Source of the DNA: JAOTVV01 sp041602035
Lineage (GTDB): Bacteria; Gemmatimonadota; Gemmatimonadetes; Gemmatimonadales; GWC2-71-9
DNA: 64,000 nt
Assembly: GCA_041602035.1 (NCBI GenBank)
Contig: JBFIHA010000011.1
Location: 18,834-82,833, forward strand
Direction: 5' to 3'
The translations under genes and the position numbers were made by a program. The notes under the pieces were generated by a model, which saw only the letters and a program-made list of their open reading frames with translations, searched no databases and was not told where the DNA came from. This document shows positions 1 through 8,918 of the stretch, piece after piece (the first letter of the stretch is position 1; each line of letters opens with the position of its first letter).

Positions 1-535
1 AGATCCCGCACGGAACGATGAGGTCGAAGTACGTGAGATCGGTGAGCACGTTCAAGGCGAATCCGTGCCAGGTGACCCAGCGCCGCACGTGAATGCCGAT
101 GCTCGCGATCTTCCGGCCGTGCGTCCATACCCCGGTGAGGCCGGCGCGACGCTCGGCAGCGATGCCGCAGCCATCGAGGGCCTCGATCATGGCTGCCTCC
201 AACTGCCGCAAGAACCAGTGCAGATCCTTGCGGTGCTCCGTCAGATCGAAGATCGGATACCCCACCAGTTGTCCTGGTCCGTGGAAGGTCACGTCGCCTC
301 CACGCTCGATGTCGTACACCTCGATCCCGCGGGCCTCGAGATGTGGACGCGGTGTCGATAGGTGCTGCGGCTGGAACGACCGACCGAGCGTCACCACTGG
401 TGGATGTTCTACCAGCAGCAGGACGTCCCGCTTCAGTCGTCGGTCGAGCCGAGCGTCGGCTACCCGTCGCTGGAACTGGAGCACCTCACCATACGGCACT
501 CGGCCCAGGCCGATCACGTCGAGTGTCGTGCTCAC
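1..535 (-). CDS. lipB: Octanoyltransferase LipB (C-terminal end cut off by window edge)
   Basis: Transfers the octanoyl group from octanoyl-ACP to the lipoyl domains of 2-oxoacid dehydrogenases and GcvH, the first step of lipoate synthesis. The visible 178 residues carry the LipB signatures RGGDVTFHGPGQLVGYP near residue 70 and GVWTHGRKIASIGIH near residue 135, where the lysine binds substrate; the catalytic cysteine region starts at the very edge (LIVPCGI). The start is GTG, which overlaps the TGA of the upstream membrane-protein gene as GTGA, so translation is probably coupled. It is the last gene of the lipA-pdh-lpdA block, which supplies its substrate proteins. The 3' end lies outside the window. 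Confidence 0.95.
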   Translation of the reverse strand, partial: MSTTLDVIGLGRVPYGEVLQFQRRVADARLDRRLKRDVLLLVEHPPVVTLGRSFQPQHLSTPRPHLEARGIEVYDIERGGDVTFHGPGQLVGYPIFDLTEHRKDLHWFLRQLEAAMIEALDGCGIAAERRAGLTGVWTHGRKIASIGIHVRRWVTWHGFALNVLTDLTYFDLIVPCGI

Positions 536-936
536 GGTGACGCTGCCCGCCGCGCCGCCCGGTGGGCCACGGCCGCGGCCGCTGACAACAACGCGAAGTA
601 CCCGGCGATGCCGAGCGGCCCCGCGACCATATCGGCAATGGTGGTTCCCAACGCAAGCAGCACCGCGCCGAAGGCGGCCACTGCACCGGTGACCGCACGG
701 CGCCACGTGTCGTCGATGGCACGTGCGCGGATCCATCCGGTGGCCACGGCAGCGATCAGACCGGCCAAAGCCGAGCCACCGAGGAGGAGTGCCCCGGTCT
801 CGGTCGACACCGGCGCTGCGCCACCGGCTTGCACGAGGCGCAGCGTCAGGGCACCGCCGGTCATGACCGCCGCGCCCGTGGCCGCACCAGCGCCGAGGCT
901 GGCGAGCGCGGTGCCGACAGGATCGGTGGTGGGCAC
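532..936 (-). CDS. Small four-helix membrane protein, unknown function
   Basis: A 134-residue protein made almost entirely of alanine-, glycine- and leucine-rich hydrophobic stretches, probably four transmembrane segments, with a basic C-terminus (AHRAARRAASP). The start is GTG, three bases downstream of the lpdA stop, and the stop overlaps the lipB start, so it sits inside the lipoate/PDH operon. I do not recognise the family. Its position suggests only co-expression with lpdA and lipB; nothing in the sequence points to a catalytic role. Confidence 0.75.
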   Translation of the reverse strand: MPTTDPVGTALASLGAGAATGAAVMTGGALTLRLVQAGGAAPVSTETGALLLGGSALAGLIAAVATGWIRARAIDDTWRRAVTGAVAAFGAVLLALGTTIADMVAGPLGIAGYFALLSAAAAVAHRAARRAASP

Positions 937-939
937 CGC

Positions 940-2334
940 CTAGGTGTGCATGACCCTGCCGAGGGAATCGAGGGCCGCCTCGGCGATGGCCTCCGACAGG
1001 GTCGGGTGGGCGTGGACCGCGAGGTCGATCTCTTCCACGGTGTACTCGTTTTCGCGCGCCACGGTCAGTTCGTGGATCATCTCGCTCGCGTGCGAGGCGA
1101 CGATGTGAGCCCCGAGGATCTCGCCATAGCGTGAGCCCCGGAGGATCTTGACGAACCCATCGGTCTCCATGGCCGCGCGTGCCCGGCCGTTGGCGCTGAA
1201 CGGGAACCGCCCCACCACAAAGTCGAGTTTCTGCTCCTTGCACTGCGCCTCAGTGAGCCCAATGCTCGCCACCTCCGGGTGGCAATAGGTCACGCTCGGG
1301 ATGTTGTCGTAGCGGATCGGGTGCGGCTTCTTGCCCGCGATTGCTTCGGCGACGAAGACGCCCTCGCGGCTTCCCTTGTGCGCGAGCATGGGTGGTCCGG
1401 CAATGTCGCCGATGGCGTAGACGCCGTCGGCGGTCGTACGGAGGCTGGCGTCGACCTTCACGAACCCGGTGTCGGCGAGTTGCACCCCGGCGGTGTCGAA
1501 CCCGATGCCCTCGATGTTGAGCGCGCGACCGGCCGCCATCAGGACCACGTCGGCGGCCACCGTCTGCCGCGAGCCACTCGCCTCCACGTCCAGCGTGACC
1601 TTCGCGTCACCTACCTTGGCGCCCGAGATCGTCGCGCCGGTCATGATGGCGATCTTCCGCTTCTTGAAGCTCTTGGTAAGAGCCGCGGCCGCCTCGTGAT
1701 CTTCGAGTGGCAAGATCTGCGGGAGGACCTCGACGAGAGTGACCGAGGAGCCGAAGGCATTGAAGATGTCGGCGAACTCGCATCCTACCGCGCCCGCGCC
1801 TACGATAGCCACCGATGCCGGGACCTTGGGCAGGAAGAGCGCGTCATCGGTCGAGATCACGGTCGTCGTGTTGAGTTCGAGTCCGATGGCCGGCAATCCC
1901 TTGACCCGGGTCCCGGTCGCAATGACGACGGCTTTGGTGGCCGTGTACGTCTTCCCGTCCACCGTGACCGTCTTTCCTTTTCCTAGGCTTCCGGTCCCGG
2001 CGATCACGGTCACGCCGTGCTTCTTCATCAAGAATCCCACGCCCTTGGAATTCTGATCGCTCACTTGACGAGAGTGCTTGATGGCGGCCCCGAAGTCGAA
2101 CGTGACGTCGCCTGTGGTGACGCCCAGCGTCTTCGCGTCGTGACGGACGAGGTTGGCCACGTACGCGCTGTGCAGGAGCGCCTTGCTGGGAATGCAGCCG
2201 ACGTTGACGCAGACGCCGCCGAGTTTGTCACGCTCGACGACGGCTGTCTTGAGTCCCAGTTGGGCCGATCGGATCGCACACACGTACCCGGCGGGACCGC
2301 CGCCGAGGATGATGACGTCAAAGGTCTGAGACAC
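940..2334 (-). CDS. lpdA: Dihydrolipoyl dehydrogenase (E3)
   Basis: FAD flavoprotein that reoxidises dihydrolipoyl groups of the pyruvate dehydrogenase complex and glycine cleavage H protein with NAD+. It has 464 residues, normal for the family. The FAD-binding GGGPAG motif is at residues 11-16, the redox disulfide is C42/C47 in GGVCVNVGCIPSK, the NAD-binding VGAGAVGCEF follows near residue 180, and the C-terminal HAHPTLSEAI holds the catalytic histidine-glutamate pair. It lies 92 bases downstream of pdhC and three bases upstream of the small membrane-protein gene. The single E3 could serve both the PDH complex here and GcvHP at 20-24 kb. Confidence 0.98.
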   Translation of the reverse strand: MSQTFDVIILGGGPAGYVCAIRSAQLGLKTAVVERDKLGGVCVNVGCIPSKALLHSAYVANLVRHDAKTLGVTTGDVTFDFGAAIKHSRQVSDQNSKGVGFLMKKHGVTVIAGTGSLGKGKTVTVDGKTYTATKAVVIATGTRVKGLPAIGLELNTTTVISTDDALFLPKVPASVAIVGAGAVGCEFADIFNAFGSSVTLVEVLPQILPLEDHEAAAALTKSFKKRKIAIMTGATISGAKVGDAKVTLDVEASGSRQTVAADVVLMAAGRALNIEGIGFDTAGVQLADTGFVKVDASLRTTADGVYAIGDIAGPPMLAHKGSREGVFVAEAIAGKKPHPIRYDNIPSVTYCHPEVASIGLTEAQCKEQKLDFVVGRFPFSANGRARAAMETDGFVKILRGSRYGEILGAHIVASHASEMIHELTVARENEYTVEEIDLAVHAHPTLSEAIAEAALDSLGRVMHT

Positions 2335-2426
2335 GATTGAGCATCCAGCGTCTGGGTTGAGGGGCTGCGTGGTGTCCGGGGTAACGTGGCCGTGCCGCGA
2401 GCTGGTTGATCATGCCACCACCGCGC

Positions 2427-3659
2427 TCACCACACGATCGCCAAGGGATTCTCCAGCATTCGTCGTACCGTCTGGAGAAAGCGGGCGCCGGTGGCGCCGT
2501 CGATCACGCGGTGATCGCAGCTCATGGTGAGGCGCATACGACGACGAACGCTCATGGCGCCGTCCACCACCACCGGCTTTTCAGCGATGCTTCCCACGGC
2601 GATGAGTCCGGCCTCCGGGGGGTTGATGACTCCTGTGAACTGGTCGATGTCAAACATCCCGAGGTTCGACACGGAGAACGTCCCGCCGGTGTACTCCTCT
2701 GGGGTGAGCTTACGATCGCGGGCCCGTTCAGCGAGCTCCCGCGACTCGGCGGCGATCTGCCGCAGCGACTTTGCATGCGCATTCCGGATGACCGGTGTAA
2801 TGAGCCCATCCGTGACAGCGACCGCCATCGACAGGTGCACCTCGTTGAAGTAACGGATCTTTCCATCCAGCCACCACGCGTTGCACTCGCGATGCTGCGC
2901 CAGGGCGGCCGCCACGGCTTTGAGGATGATGTCGTTGAACGAAATGCGCGGACCGTCATCGAGCCCGTTCAGGTGGGCGCGCGCGTCGACGGCGCGCTCC
3001 ATGTCCACCTCGGTCGTCAGGAAGAAATGCGGGATCGGCCCCAGTGACTGAACCAGCCGCTTGGCGATCGTCTTGCGGATCTGGCTGAGCTCGACATCGT
3101 CGTATTCGGACGACGCGACCGCGGGCATCGATGCCGGTGGAGTGGGAGCACGCTCGACGTCGCGCTTGATAATGCGCCCTCCCGGCCCGGAGCCACTTAC
3201 GGCGGAGAGCTCGAGTCCACGCTCCTCGGCGAGCCGGCGTGCCAAGGGTGAGGCTTTGATCCGCCCGCCGGAGGGCGGCCCGGTCGGGCTGGTCGCCGGC
3301 GCGGTGTGCTGCGGCACGGGCGTGGGCGTTGTCGGCGGTGCCCCCGCGTCCGGCTCGGCCGCCGGTTGGGGAGCCGGCGGCGCCGTGCCGGCCGATTCCA
3401 GCAGACGCTCGATGTCCTCGTCAGGATCGGCGATGATGCCGACAAGACTCCCCACCTCGACGGTGGCACCGTCGCCGGCGACGATCTTCCGCAACACGCC
3501 GGAACCTCTGGCCTGCAACTCCATGACGGCCTTGTCCGTCTCGACCTCGGCGAGGACCTCACCGCTCGATACCGCGTCGCCTTCGCGCTTGAGCCACGAT
3601 AGGACCTTACCCTCCTCCATCGTCGGGGAGAGGGCTTCCATCAGCACTTTTGTCGCCAT
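2427..3659 (-). CDS. pdhC: Dihydrolipoamide acetyltransferase (PDH E2)
   Basis: Core of the pyruvate dehydrogenase complex; moves acetyl from lipoamide to CoA. From the N-terminus it has one lipoyl domain with the modified lysine at K43 (VETDKAVMEL), an Ala/Pro-rich linker, a peripheral subunit-binding domain (IKASPLARRLAEERG), and a catalytic domain ending in CDHRVIDG with the active-site histidine. Length is 410 residues. The open frame continues 78 codons upstream into pdhB, but MATKVLMEAL is the family start. It follows pdhB after 17 bases. An E2 of another 2-oxoacid complex is possible in principle, but the neighbouring E1 pair argues for pyruvate. Confidence 0.96.
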   Translation of the reverse strand: MATKVLMEALSPTMEEGKVLSWLKREGDAVSSGEVLAEVETDKAVMELQARGSGVLRKIVAGDGATVEVGSLVGIIADPDEDIERLLESAGTAPPAPQPAAEPDAGAPPTTPTPVPQHTAPATSPTGPPSGGRIKASPLARRLAEERGLELSAVSGSGPGGRIIKRDVERAPTPPASMPAVASSEYDDVELSQIRKTIAKRLVQSLGPIPHFFLTTEVDMERAVDARAHLNGLDDGPRISFNDIILKAVAAALAQHRECNAWWLDGKIRYFNEVHLSMAVAVTDGLITPVIRNAHAKSLRQIAAESRELAERARDRKLTPEEYTGGTFSVSNLGMFDIDQFTGVINPPEAGLIAVGSIAEKPVVVDGAMSVRRRMRLTMSCDHRVIDGATGARFLQTVRRMLENPLAIVW

Positions 3660-3676
3660 GGTCTGTCGGGTCCGGG

Positions 3677-4660
3677 TCAGTCGAGGTAGGCGACCCGCTT
3701 GACCGCCGCGATCACCGCGTCGGGGTTCGGCTTGGCCGCTCGTTCGAGCTTCTTGTTGTACGGCATCGGGACGTCGGCGCCCGTCACGCGCACGATGGGC
3801 GAGTCCAGTGCGTCGAAGGCCCGCCGCTGCACTTCGTCCACCACTTGCGCGCCGACGCCGCAGAAGGGCCAGCCTTCTTCGACCACGACGCACCGGTTGG
3901 TCTTCTGCACGCTGGCCACGATCGTATCAGTATCGAGTGGCCGGATGCTTCGCAGGTCCACCACCTCCGCCGAGACGTTCAGTTCCGCGGCGAGCCGCTC
4001 GGCGGCCCGCTCTGCCACTGCGACCGTCTTCGAATGGCAGATCACCGTGACGTCGGTGCCTTGCCGTTTCACGTCCGCCACGCCGATCGGCACGGTGTAC
4101 TCTCCGTCCGGCACGTCTCCCTTCATGTTGTACAGCATCTCGCCTTCGAGAAACACGACCGGGTTGTCGTCGCGGATGGCAGCCTTGAGGAGGCCCTTGG
4201 CGTCGTGAGGAGTGGCCGGCACCACGACTTTGAGGCCAGGCACGTGGGCGTACCAGGCCTCGAAGGCCTGGGAATGCTGGGCTGCGAGCTGCAGCGCCGC
4301 GCCACCCGGACCGCGGAAGACGATGGGAACTGGGATCTGTCCGCCCGACATGTACAGCATCTTGGCGGCGGAATTCACGACCTGGTCGATGGCGAGGAGC
4401 GCGAAGTTCCACGTCATGAACTCGATCACCGGCCGCAGTCCCACCATGGCCGCGCCGACACCGATCCCTGCGAATCCCAGCTCGGCGATTGGCGTGTCGA
4501 TGACCCGTCGCTCGTTGAAGGCCTCGAGCAAACCCCGGCTCACCTTGTAGGCTCCCTGGTAGACCCCGACCTCTTCTCCCATAAGGAAGACGTTTGGGTC
4601 GCGGTCCATCTCCTCGCGGAGAGCCTGATTCAGCGCATCGCGGTAGGTGATGACCGGCAT
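3677..4660 (-). CDS. pdhB: Pyruvate dehydrogenase E1 component, beta subunit
   Basis: Beta half of the thiamine-diphosphate-dependent decarboxylase that feeds acetyl to PdhC. The 327-residue protein starts MPVITYRDALNQAL, with LMGEEVGVYQGAYKVS near residue 25 and the C-terminal VTGADVPMPYNKKLE typical of E1 beta subunits. The ATG is separated from the pdhA stop by a single base (TGAcATG), so alpha and beta are translationally coupled and probably made in equal amounts. The frame extends 26 codons further upstream, but that part overlaps pdhA and does not resemble the family. Confidence 0.96.
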   Translation of the reverse strand: MPVITYRDALNQALREEMDRDPNVFLMGEEVGVYQGAYKVSRGLLEAFNERRVIDTPIAELGFAGIGVGAAMVGLRPVIEFMTWNFALLAIDQVVNSAAKMLYMSGGQIPVPIVFRGPGGAALQLAAQHSQAFEAWYAHVPGLKVVVPATPHDAKGLLKAAIRDDNPVVFLEGEMLYNMKGDVPDGEYTVPIGVADVKRQGTDVTVICHSKTVAVAERAAERLAAELNVSAEVVDLRSIRPLDTDTIVASVQKTNRCVVVEEGWPFCGVGAQVVDEVQRRAFDALDSPIVRVTGADVPMPYNKKLERAAKPNPDAVIAAVKRVAYLD

Positions 4661-4661
4661 G

Positions 4662-5660
4662 TCAGTCCCGGTACACGTCGGTGTAGAGGGCGTCGGACGG
4701 CGGGTCGGGAGACTCCTCGGCAAAGCGTAGCGCTTCATCCACCTCCTGCTCCACGTCGCCGCGCATCCGCTCGATCCCCGCGTCCGTCATGAGCTCGTCG
4801 TCCAAAAGGAGGCGGAGGAGACGCTGAATCGGATCTTGCAGTTTCTGCTCCTCCAGCTCTTCCTTGGTCCGATAGTGCCCGTGAATGGGGTCTGCCATCG
4901 AGTGCCCCATGTAGCGATAGGTGCGGGCCTCGAGGAGGGTCGGGAGATGCTCTTCACGGGCGCGTTTGACGGCGCCGCGGGTCGCCTCGTAGACGGCGAG
5001 CACGTCCATGCCGTCGACGGTCTCCTCTGCCATGTCGTACGAGCAGGCACGCCGGTACACGTCCCACACGGCCGCCGCCCGTTCGAGGGCCGTGCCCATC
5101 CCATAGCGGTTGTTCTCGCAGATGAACACGACCGGTAGTTCCCACAGGGCGGCCATGTTCAGCGTCTCGTGGAAGGCGCCGATGTTGACGGCGGCCTCGC
5201 CGAAGAAACACAATACGACTTGATCGGTGCTGCGGTACCGCGCAGCAAACGCGGCTCCTGCTGCCAGTGGGAGGTGCGCACCCACGATACCGTGGCCTCC
5301 GAGGAAGCTGTGCTCCACGTCGAAGAGATGCATCGAGCCGCCTTTGCCACGCGAACAGCCGCTATCGCGGCCGAACAACTCGGCCATGACCGCGCCAGGC
5401 GTCACCCCTGCCACGATGGCGTGCGCATGCTCACGATAGCTGGCGAACACGTAGTCGTCCGGGCGAATCGCGTTCATTGCGCCCACGGCGACGGCCTCCT
5501 GCCCGATGTACAGATGGCAAAACCCCCCGATCAACCCCTGGGCATATGCCTCACCGGCCCGCTCTTCGAAGCGGCGAACCAGCAGCATCTGCCGCAGCAG
5601 CCGATGGTAGAACTCGGCACGCCCGGGTTCGAGGTGATGGACACGGGCAGGTTGCGACAC
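4662..5660 (-). CDS. pdhA: Pyruvate dehydrogenase E1 component, alpha subunit
   Basis: Alpha subunit of the thiamine-diphosphate-dependent pyruvate decarboxylase. The GTG start is chosen because AGGGAG lies nine bases before it and the frame upstream runs into lipA; the product has 332 residues. It shows LYIGQEAVAVG, SYREHAHAI and FHETLNMAALW, all standard for E1 alpha. One oddity: the cofactor motif that is usually GDGA followed by NxG reads GEAAVNIG here, so the Mg-binding aspartate is a glutamate. The rest of the motif, including the CENN asparagine pair, is intact. It begins 20 bases after lipA and precedes pdhB by one base. Confidence 0.95.
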   Translation of the reverse strand: MSQPARVHHLEPGRAEFYHRLLRQMLLVRRFEERAGEAYAQGLIGGFCHLYIGQEAVAVGAMNAIRPDDYVFASYREHAHAIVAGVTPGAVMAELFGRDSGCSRGKGGSMHLFDVEHSFLGGHGIVGAHLPLAAGAAFAARYRSTDQVVLCFFGEAAVNIGAFHETLNMAALWELPVVFICENNRYGMGTALERAAAVWDVYRRACSYDMAEETVDGMDVLAVYEATRGAVKRAREEHLPTLLEARTYRYMGHSMADPIHGHYRTKEELEEQKLQDPIQRLLRLLLDDELMTDAGIERMRGDVEQEVDEALRFAEESPDPPSDALYTDVYRD

Positions 5661-5680
5661 CGTGGTCGTCTCCCTGGGGC

Positions 5681-6574
5681 TCAGGTGCCGGCGCCCGCGC
5701 GCTGCACCTGCTCCCACGCGTGATACGATGAGCGGACGAGTGGACCCGACTCGACGTGGCGGTACCCCATAGCCTGCCCGGCCTCGCGGAGCTGGGCAAA
5801 CTCTTCGGGCGAGTAGAACCGGGCAACCGGCAAGTGGCCGTCCGAGGGGCGGAGGTACTGGCCGATGGTCAAGAGGTCGACGTCTTCGTCACGAAGGTGC
5901 CGTATGGCGGCCAAGAGCTCGTCCCACTCCTCCCCGAGTCCCACCATCAAGCCGGACTTGGTGAGCAGGCCGGCGTCCATCTCCTTGGCGCGCCGGAGCA
6001 GACGCAGGGCGCGATGATACCGCCCCCCTGGTCGCGCGATGCGGTACAGGCGCTCGACCGTCTCGAGGTTGTGGTTGAGGATATCAGGCTTCGCCTCGAC
6101 CACGATCGCTAACGCGCGGTCGGACCCCTTGAAGTCGGGGATCAGGAGCTCGACGGACGCCTCAGGCAGTCGCGCTCGGATCTCGTGCACGCATCCGGCA
6201 AATGCCTCGGCACCCCCGTTCGGCAAGTCGTCCCGATCGACGCTCGTAATTACAATGTGCTGCAGGCCAAGTCGGGCAACCGCGTCGGCGAGACGGGCAG
6301 GCTCGTCCGGGTCATAGGGCTCGGGTGTCCCATGGGCCACCGCGCAGTACGCGCAGTTCCGGGTGCACACGTCGCCGAGAATCATGAAAGTCGCAGCGCG
6401 ATGCTCCCAGCACTCGCCGATGTTGGGGCAATGGGCCTCCTCACAGACCGTGTGGAGGCCGAGTTCCCGCAACAGGTGCTTGACGTCCACGTAGGTTTGG
6501 CCCCCTGGCGCCTTCACCTTGAGCCAGTGGGGTTTCCGCGTGAGAGCGCGCGTCGTGAGTTGAACGAGTTCCAT
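5681..6574 (-). CDS. lipA: Lipoyl synthase, radical SAM enzyme
   Basis: Inserts two sulfurs into protein-bound octanoyl groups to make lipoate. The 297-residue protein carries both iron-sulfur clusters: the auxiliary cluster cysteines C44, C49, C55 (CEEAHCPNIGEC) and the radical-SAM cysteines C70, C74, C77 (CTRNCAYC), plus the C-terminal RSSYHA with the conserved serine ligand. It heads the pdh block, so the E2 subunit and the enzyme that activates it are made together. thiO lies 99 bases upstream in the same direction, and I see no convincing promoter between them. Confidence 0.98.
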   Translation of the reverse strand: MELVQLTTRALTRKPHWLKVKAPGGQTYVDVKHLLRELGLHTVCEEAHCPNIGECWEHRAATFMILGDVCTRNCAYCAVAHGTPEPYDPDEPARLADAVARLGLQHIVITSVDRDDLPNGGAEAFAGCVHEIRARLPEASVELLIPDFKGSDRALAIVVEAKPDILNHNLETVERLYRIARPGGRYHRALRLLRRAKEMDAGLLTKSGLMVGLGEEWDELLAAIRHLRDEDVDLLTIGQYLRPSDGHLPVARFYSPEEFAQLREAGQAMGYRHVESGPLVRSSYHAWEQVQRAGAGT

Positions 6575-6673
6575 GGCAGCGAAACATAGCCAGCCGCCGG
6601 AGATGCGACCAGCGTGCGGATCGAGCGTGTAGGGCTCAGTCCACTCGGCGTGGACGTCGCGGGAGCACCCCGA

Positions 6674-7783
6674 TTACGCCGGCCACAGCCTGGCGGGATC
6701 GACCGGCGTGAGGTCGTGTTCCACGTCTTCACCCCTGTACAACTCGAGGAGCACCTCCCCCGTGATCCCGGCGAGGAGGATCCCGTTGCGGCCGTGGCCC
6801 GTGGCATACCACAGGTTGGCGACGCTGGGGTCGCGGCCGATGATGGGCCGCATGTCGGGCGTTCCCGGCCGTAACCCGGCCCAGGTCCGGCGCACGGGTT
6901 GGTCCGCCAGCGCAGGGTATACGCGCTGGATCTTTGCGAGCACCTCGTCGATGCCTTGCTGGGTGGTGGACGGATCGTACCCGACGTGTTCCATGGTGGA
7001 GCCGCCGATGGCCTCCCCCCGCCGCTCCATCACATAACCGTGGCCGGCATACACCGTGGCCGGAGGCTCGCCAGCCGGCCAGTCGAGCGCGACCATCTGC
7101 CCACGTATCGGTTCGACCGGCAGCGCCCGTGGCAATCCCCGTACCTTATTTGACCAGCAGCCCGCGGCGATGACGACGGCGCCGGCGCTAATCGTACCAC
7201 TCCCCGTTCGAACACCGGTGATCCGCTCGCCGTCGAATAGGAGTTGTTCGGCGCGACCCGCAACGATCTCGACGCCGTGCCGCTGCTGTGCGCTCTCCAA
7301 CAACGCCTGGTGGAGCGCCACCGGGTCGAGCCCCCCGTCTTCTGCGGCCATCGCCGCGCCCAGCACGTCGGGGCCCAGGCCTGGGGCGATCTTTCGGACC
7401 TCGTCGACCGAAAGCCAGTCGATCGTGAAGCCGCTCTGGCGCTGGACGGACACCGCTTCCCGTAGCCTGGTGATGTCGTCCTCATCGAGCGCCAGCTGCA
7501 GGATGCCGTCCGTGCGGTAGGCAAGGTCGAGGCCGGTCTCCTCCTCCAGCGCCGGGATGAGTTCCGCGTAGAGGTCGCGGGCTCGAACCGAGAACGCGAA
7601 CATTGGGTCGTCGGGGTCGGTTTCGGCGAACGTGGCAAGCATGCCCGCCGCCGACGGCGTGGCCGCTCCCGCTTCGGGCCCCGATTCGAGCACGATGGTC
7701 GTGATTCCGTGCCCCGCCAGGCGGTGCGCGCACGCCGCGCCGATAATGCCACCGCCGATGACTACGACCTCAGGACTGACCAT
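6674..7783 (-). CDS. thiO: FAD-dependent glycine oxidase ThiO-like protein
   Basis: FAD oxidoreductase of the DAO family; ThiO oxidises glycine to iminoglycine for thiazole synthesis, and relatives oxidise sarcosine or D-amino acids. The 369-residue protein has the FAD motif VVIGGGIIGAACAHRLA at residues 6-22, GATPSAAGML-type positioning of AAGML near residue 47, and the ThiO-like C-terminus RTWAGLRPGTPDMRPIIG and YATGHGRNGILLA. No other thiamine genes are nearby; the neighbours are lipoate and PDH genes. Thiamine diphosphate is the PDH cofactor, so a ThiO role would fit, but another amine oxidase activity cannot be excluded. Confidence 0.85.
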   Translation of the reverse strand: MVSPEVVVIGGGIIGAACAHRLAGHGITTIVLESGPEAGAATPSAAGMLATFAETDPDDPMFAFSVRARDLYAELIPALEEETGLDLAYRTDGILQLALDEDDITRLREAVSVQRQSGFTIDWLSVDEVRKIAPGLGPDVLGAAMAAEDGGLDPVALHQALLESAQQRHGVEIVAGRAEQLLFDGERITGVRTGSGTISAGAVVIAAGCWSNKVRGLPRALPVEPIRGQMVALDWPAGEPPATVYAGHGYVMERRGEAIGGSTMEHVGYDPSTTQQGIDEVLAKIQRVYPALADQPVRRTWAGLRPGTPDMRPIIGRDPSVANLWYATGHGRNGILLAGITGEVLLELYRGEDVEHDLTPVDPARLWPA

Positions 7784-7856
7784 GTGCTTGAGCTGAAACC
7801 GGTGGACTCATAGGTTCGTACTGTACACTGAACCCTCTCACGTCGGGAGGCAAGGG

Positions 7857-8069
7857 ATGGTACGCACGATCGTCGGGTACGCGGTGCTCGCCATACTCGG
7901 CATCTTGGCCCTGAAGCTGCTGTTCGGGCTGTTGAGCATCGCCTTTACCTTATTCTGGGCGCTGCTGTGGCTCGCGCTCCTCGGGTTCATCTTCTATCTC
8001 GTGTTGAAGGTGATTAGCCCTTCGACCGCCGCGCGGGTCAAGGAGAAGATCAAGGGCGAGCCGGAATAG
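7857..8069 (+). CDS. Small hydrophobic membrane protein
   Basis: A 70-residue protein with two hydrophobic stretches, residues 7-30 and 33-52, and a charged C-terminal tail (ARVKEKIKGEPE). GGGAGGCAAGGG directly precedes the ATG, and TACACT about 30 bases upstream is a plausible -10 element. It diverges from thiO and ends just before a strong hairpin terminator. I do not recognise a family; it looks like the small inner-membrane proteins found next to housekeeping genes. Confidence 0.7.
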   Translation: MVRTIVGYAVLAILGILALKLLFGLLSIAFTLFWALLWLALLGFIFYLVLKVISPSTAARVKEKIKGEPE

Positions 8070-8089
8070 CGCCGCCACCACCCCAGCTA

Positions 8090-8128
8090 CGGTGCCGGCC
8101 GGTCGGACGCAGCGACCGGCCGGCACCG
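8090..8128. terminator. Bidirectional hairpin terminator
   Basis: A perfect 16-bp inverted repeat: CGGTGCCGGCCGGTCG at 8090-8105 pairs with 8113-8128 around a seven-base loop. It lies between the convergent genes ending at 8069 and 8145 and can stop transcription from both sides. The following T-run is weak. Confidence 0.8.
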
Positions 8129-8144
8129 TCGTGTAGGTGAAGTC

Positions 8145-8918
8145 TCAGCGACGGGCGAGGTCCGCGGGTGGGGTATCCCGGATCTCGCGCAATCGCAGCG
8201 TGATGGTAGCGACGGAGGCGAATTTCAGCTTCAGCTGGACCATCAGGCGGCGCGCATCGTCGGTGAGCCACATCCGCGGCTCTTTGGCCTCCTCGAGGAT
8301 TCCCCGTCCCTGAATGATCGGTCGGACCACGATCGTCGCAAAACGCCCGGCGGGGAGGTCGAGGGTGTCCCGGGCCAGGACTTCAAGCACTACGGGGTTG
8401 CGGTCAGGCCGGAAGTACCGCTCGAACTCGTAGCGCTTGCCGACGTCGAGTGGCACGGTCCGGACGAAGTAAAAGAATGCGGCGTCATCGAGCGGCGCGG
8501 CCGACGTCGGCATCACCGTGTCCACCTCGCTCTGTCGGTAGAACCCCGAATCCGGAAAGATCTCGTAGGCGGTATACCGCTCGGAGCTGCCTTCGTGGAA
8601 GTCCTGGATGAACCGACGTGACGCGAAATCGTCGATCCCGATCCAGGAATCCATACGATCGTCGAGGCGATAGAAGAACGAGCCACCCCGCAGTCGGAAC
8701 ACCACGTGAAGCGACGGCGCGCCACGGATGGTGTCGATCCCGGCCACGTGCATCAGGCCTTCCCCCAACGTCAGGATGCCAAACCGGGCATCGTACACGA
8801 GGGTTTCGCCCACCGGGAACCGACCGGCGAGGTTCGAGTCGGTGGCCGGCGGGGTCTGGGCGGTCGCCAGACCGGGACCGATCAGCACCGCCATCGTGAG
8901 CAGAGCAACGCGCGTCAT
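8145..8918 (-). CDS. DUF3108 exported protein
   Basis: A 257-residue protein with a signal peptide (MTRVALLTMAVLIGPGLATA, cleavage near residue 20). The body fits DUF3108: FPVGETLVYDARFGILTLGEG near residue 35, a middle part on processing of a periplasmic or outer-membrane ligand, and the end AKEPRMWLTDDARRLMVQLK. The biochemical function of DUF3108 is not known. Its ATG overlaps the stop of the glycosyltransferase gene as ATGA, so the two are coupled; that suggests a shared envelope role but does not prove it. Confidence 0.82.
   Translation of the reverse strand: MTRVALLTMAVLIGPGLATAQTPPATDSNLAGRFPVGETLVYDARFGILTLGEGLMHVAGIDTIRGAPSLHVVFRLRGGSFFYRLDDRMDSWIGIDDFASRRFIQDFHEGSSERYTAYEIFPDSGFYRQSEVDTVMPTSAAPLDDAAFFYFVRTVPLDVGKRYEFERYFRPDRNPVVLEVLARDTLDLPAGRFATIVVRPIIQGRGILEEAKEPRMWLTDDARRLMVQLKLKFASVATITLRLREIRDTPPADLARR

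Noticed and set aside
3650..4792. 380-residue plus-strand frame
   Set aside because: Antisense to pdhB and pdhA; composition typical of shadow frames.
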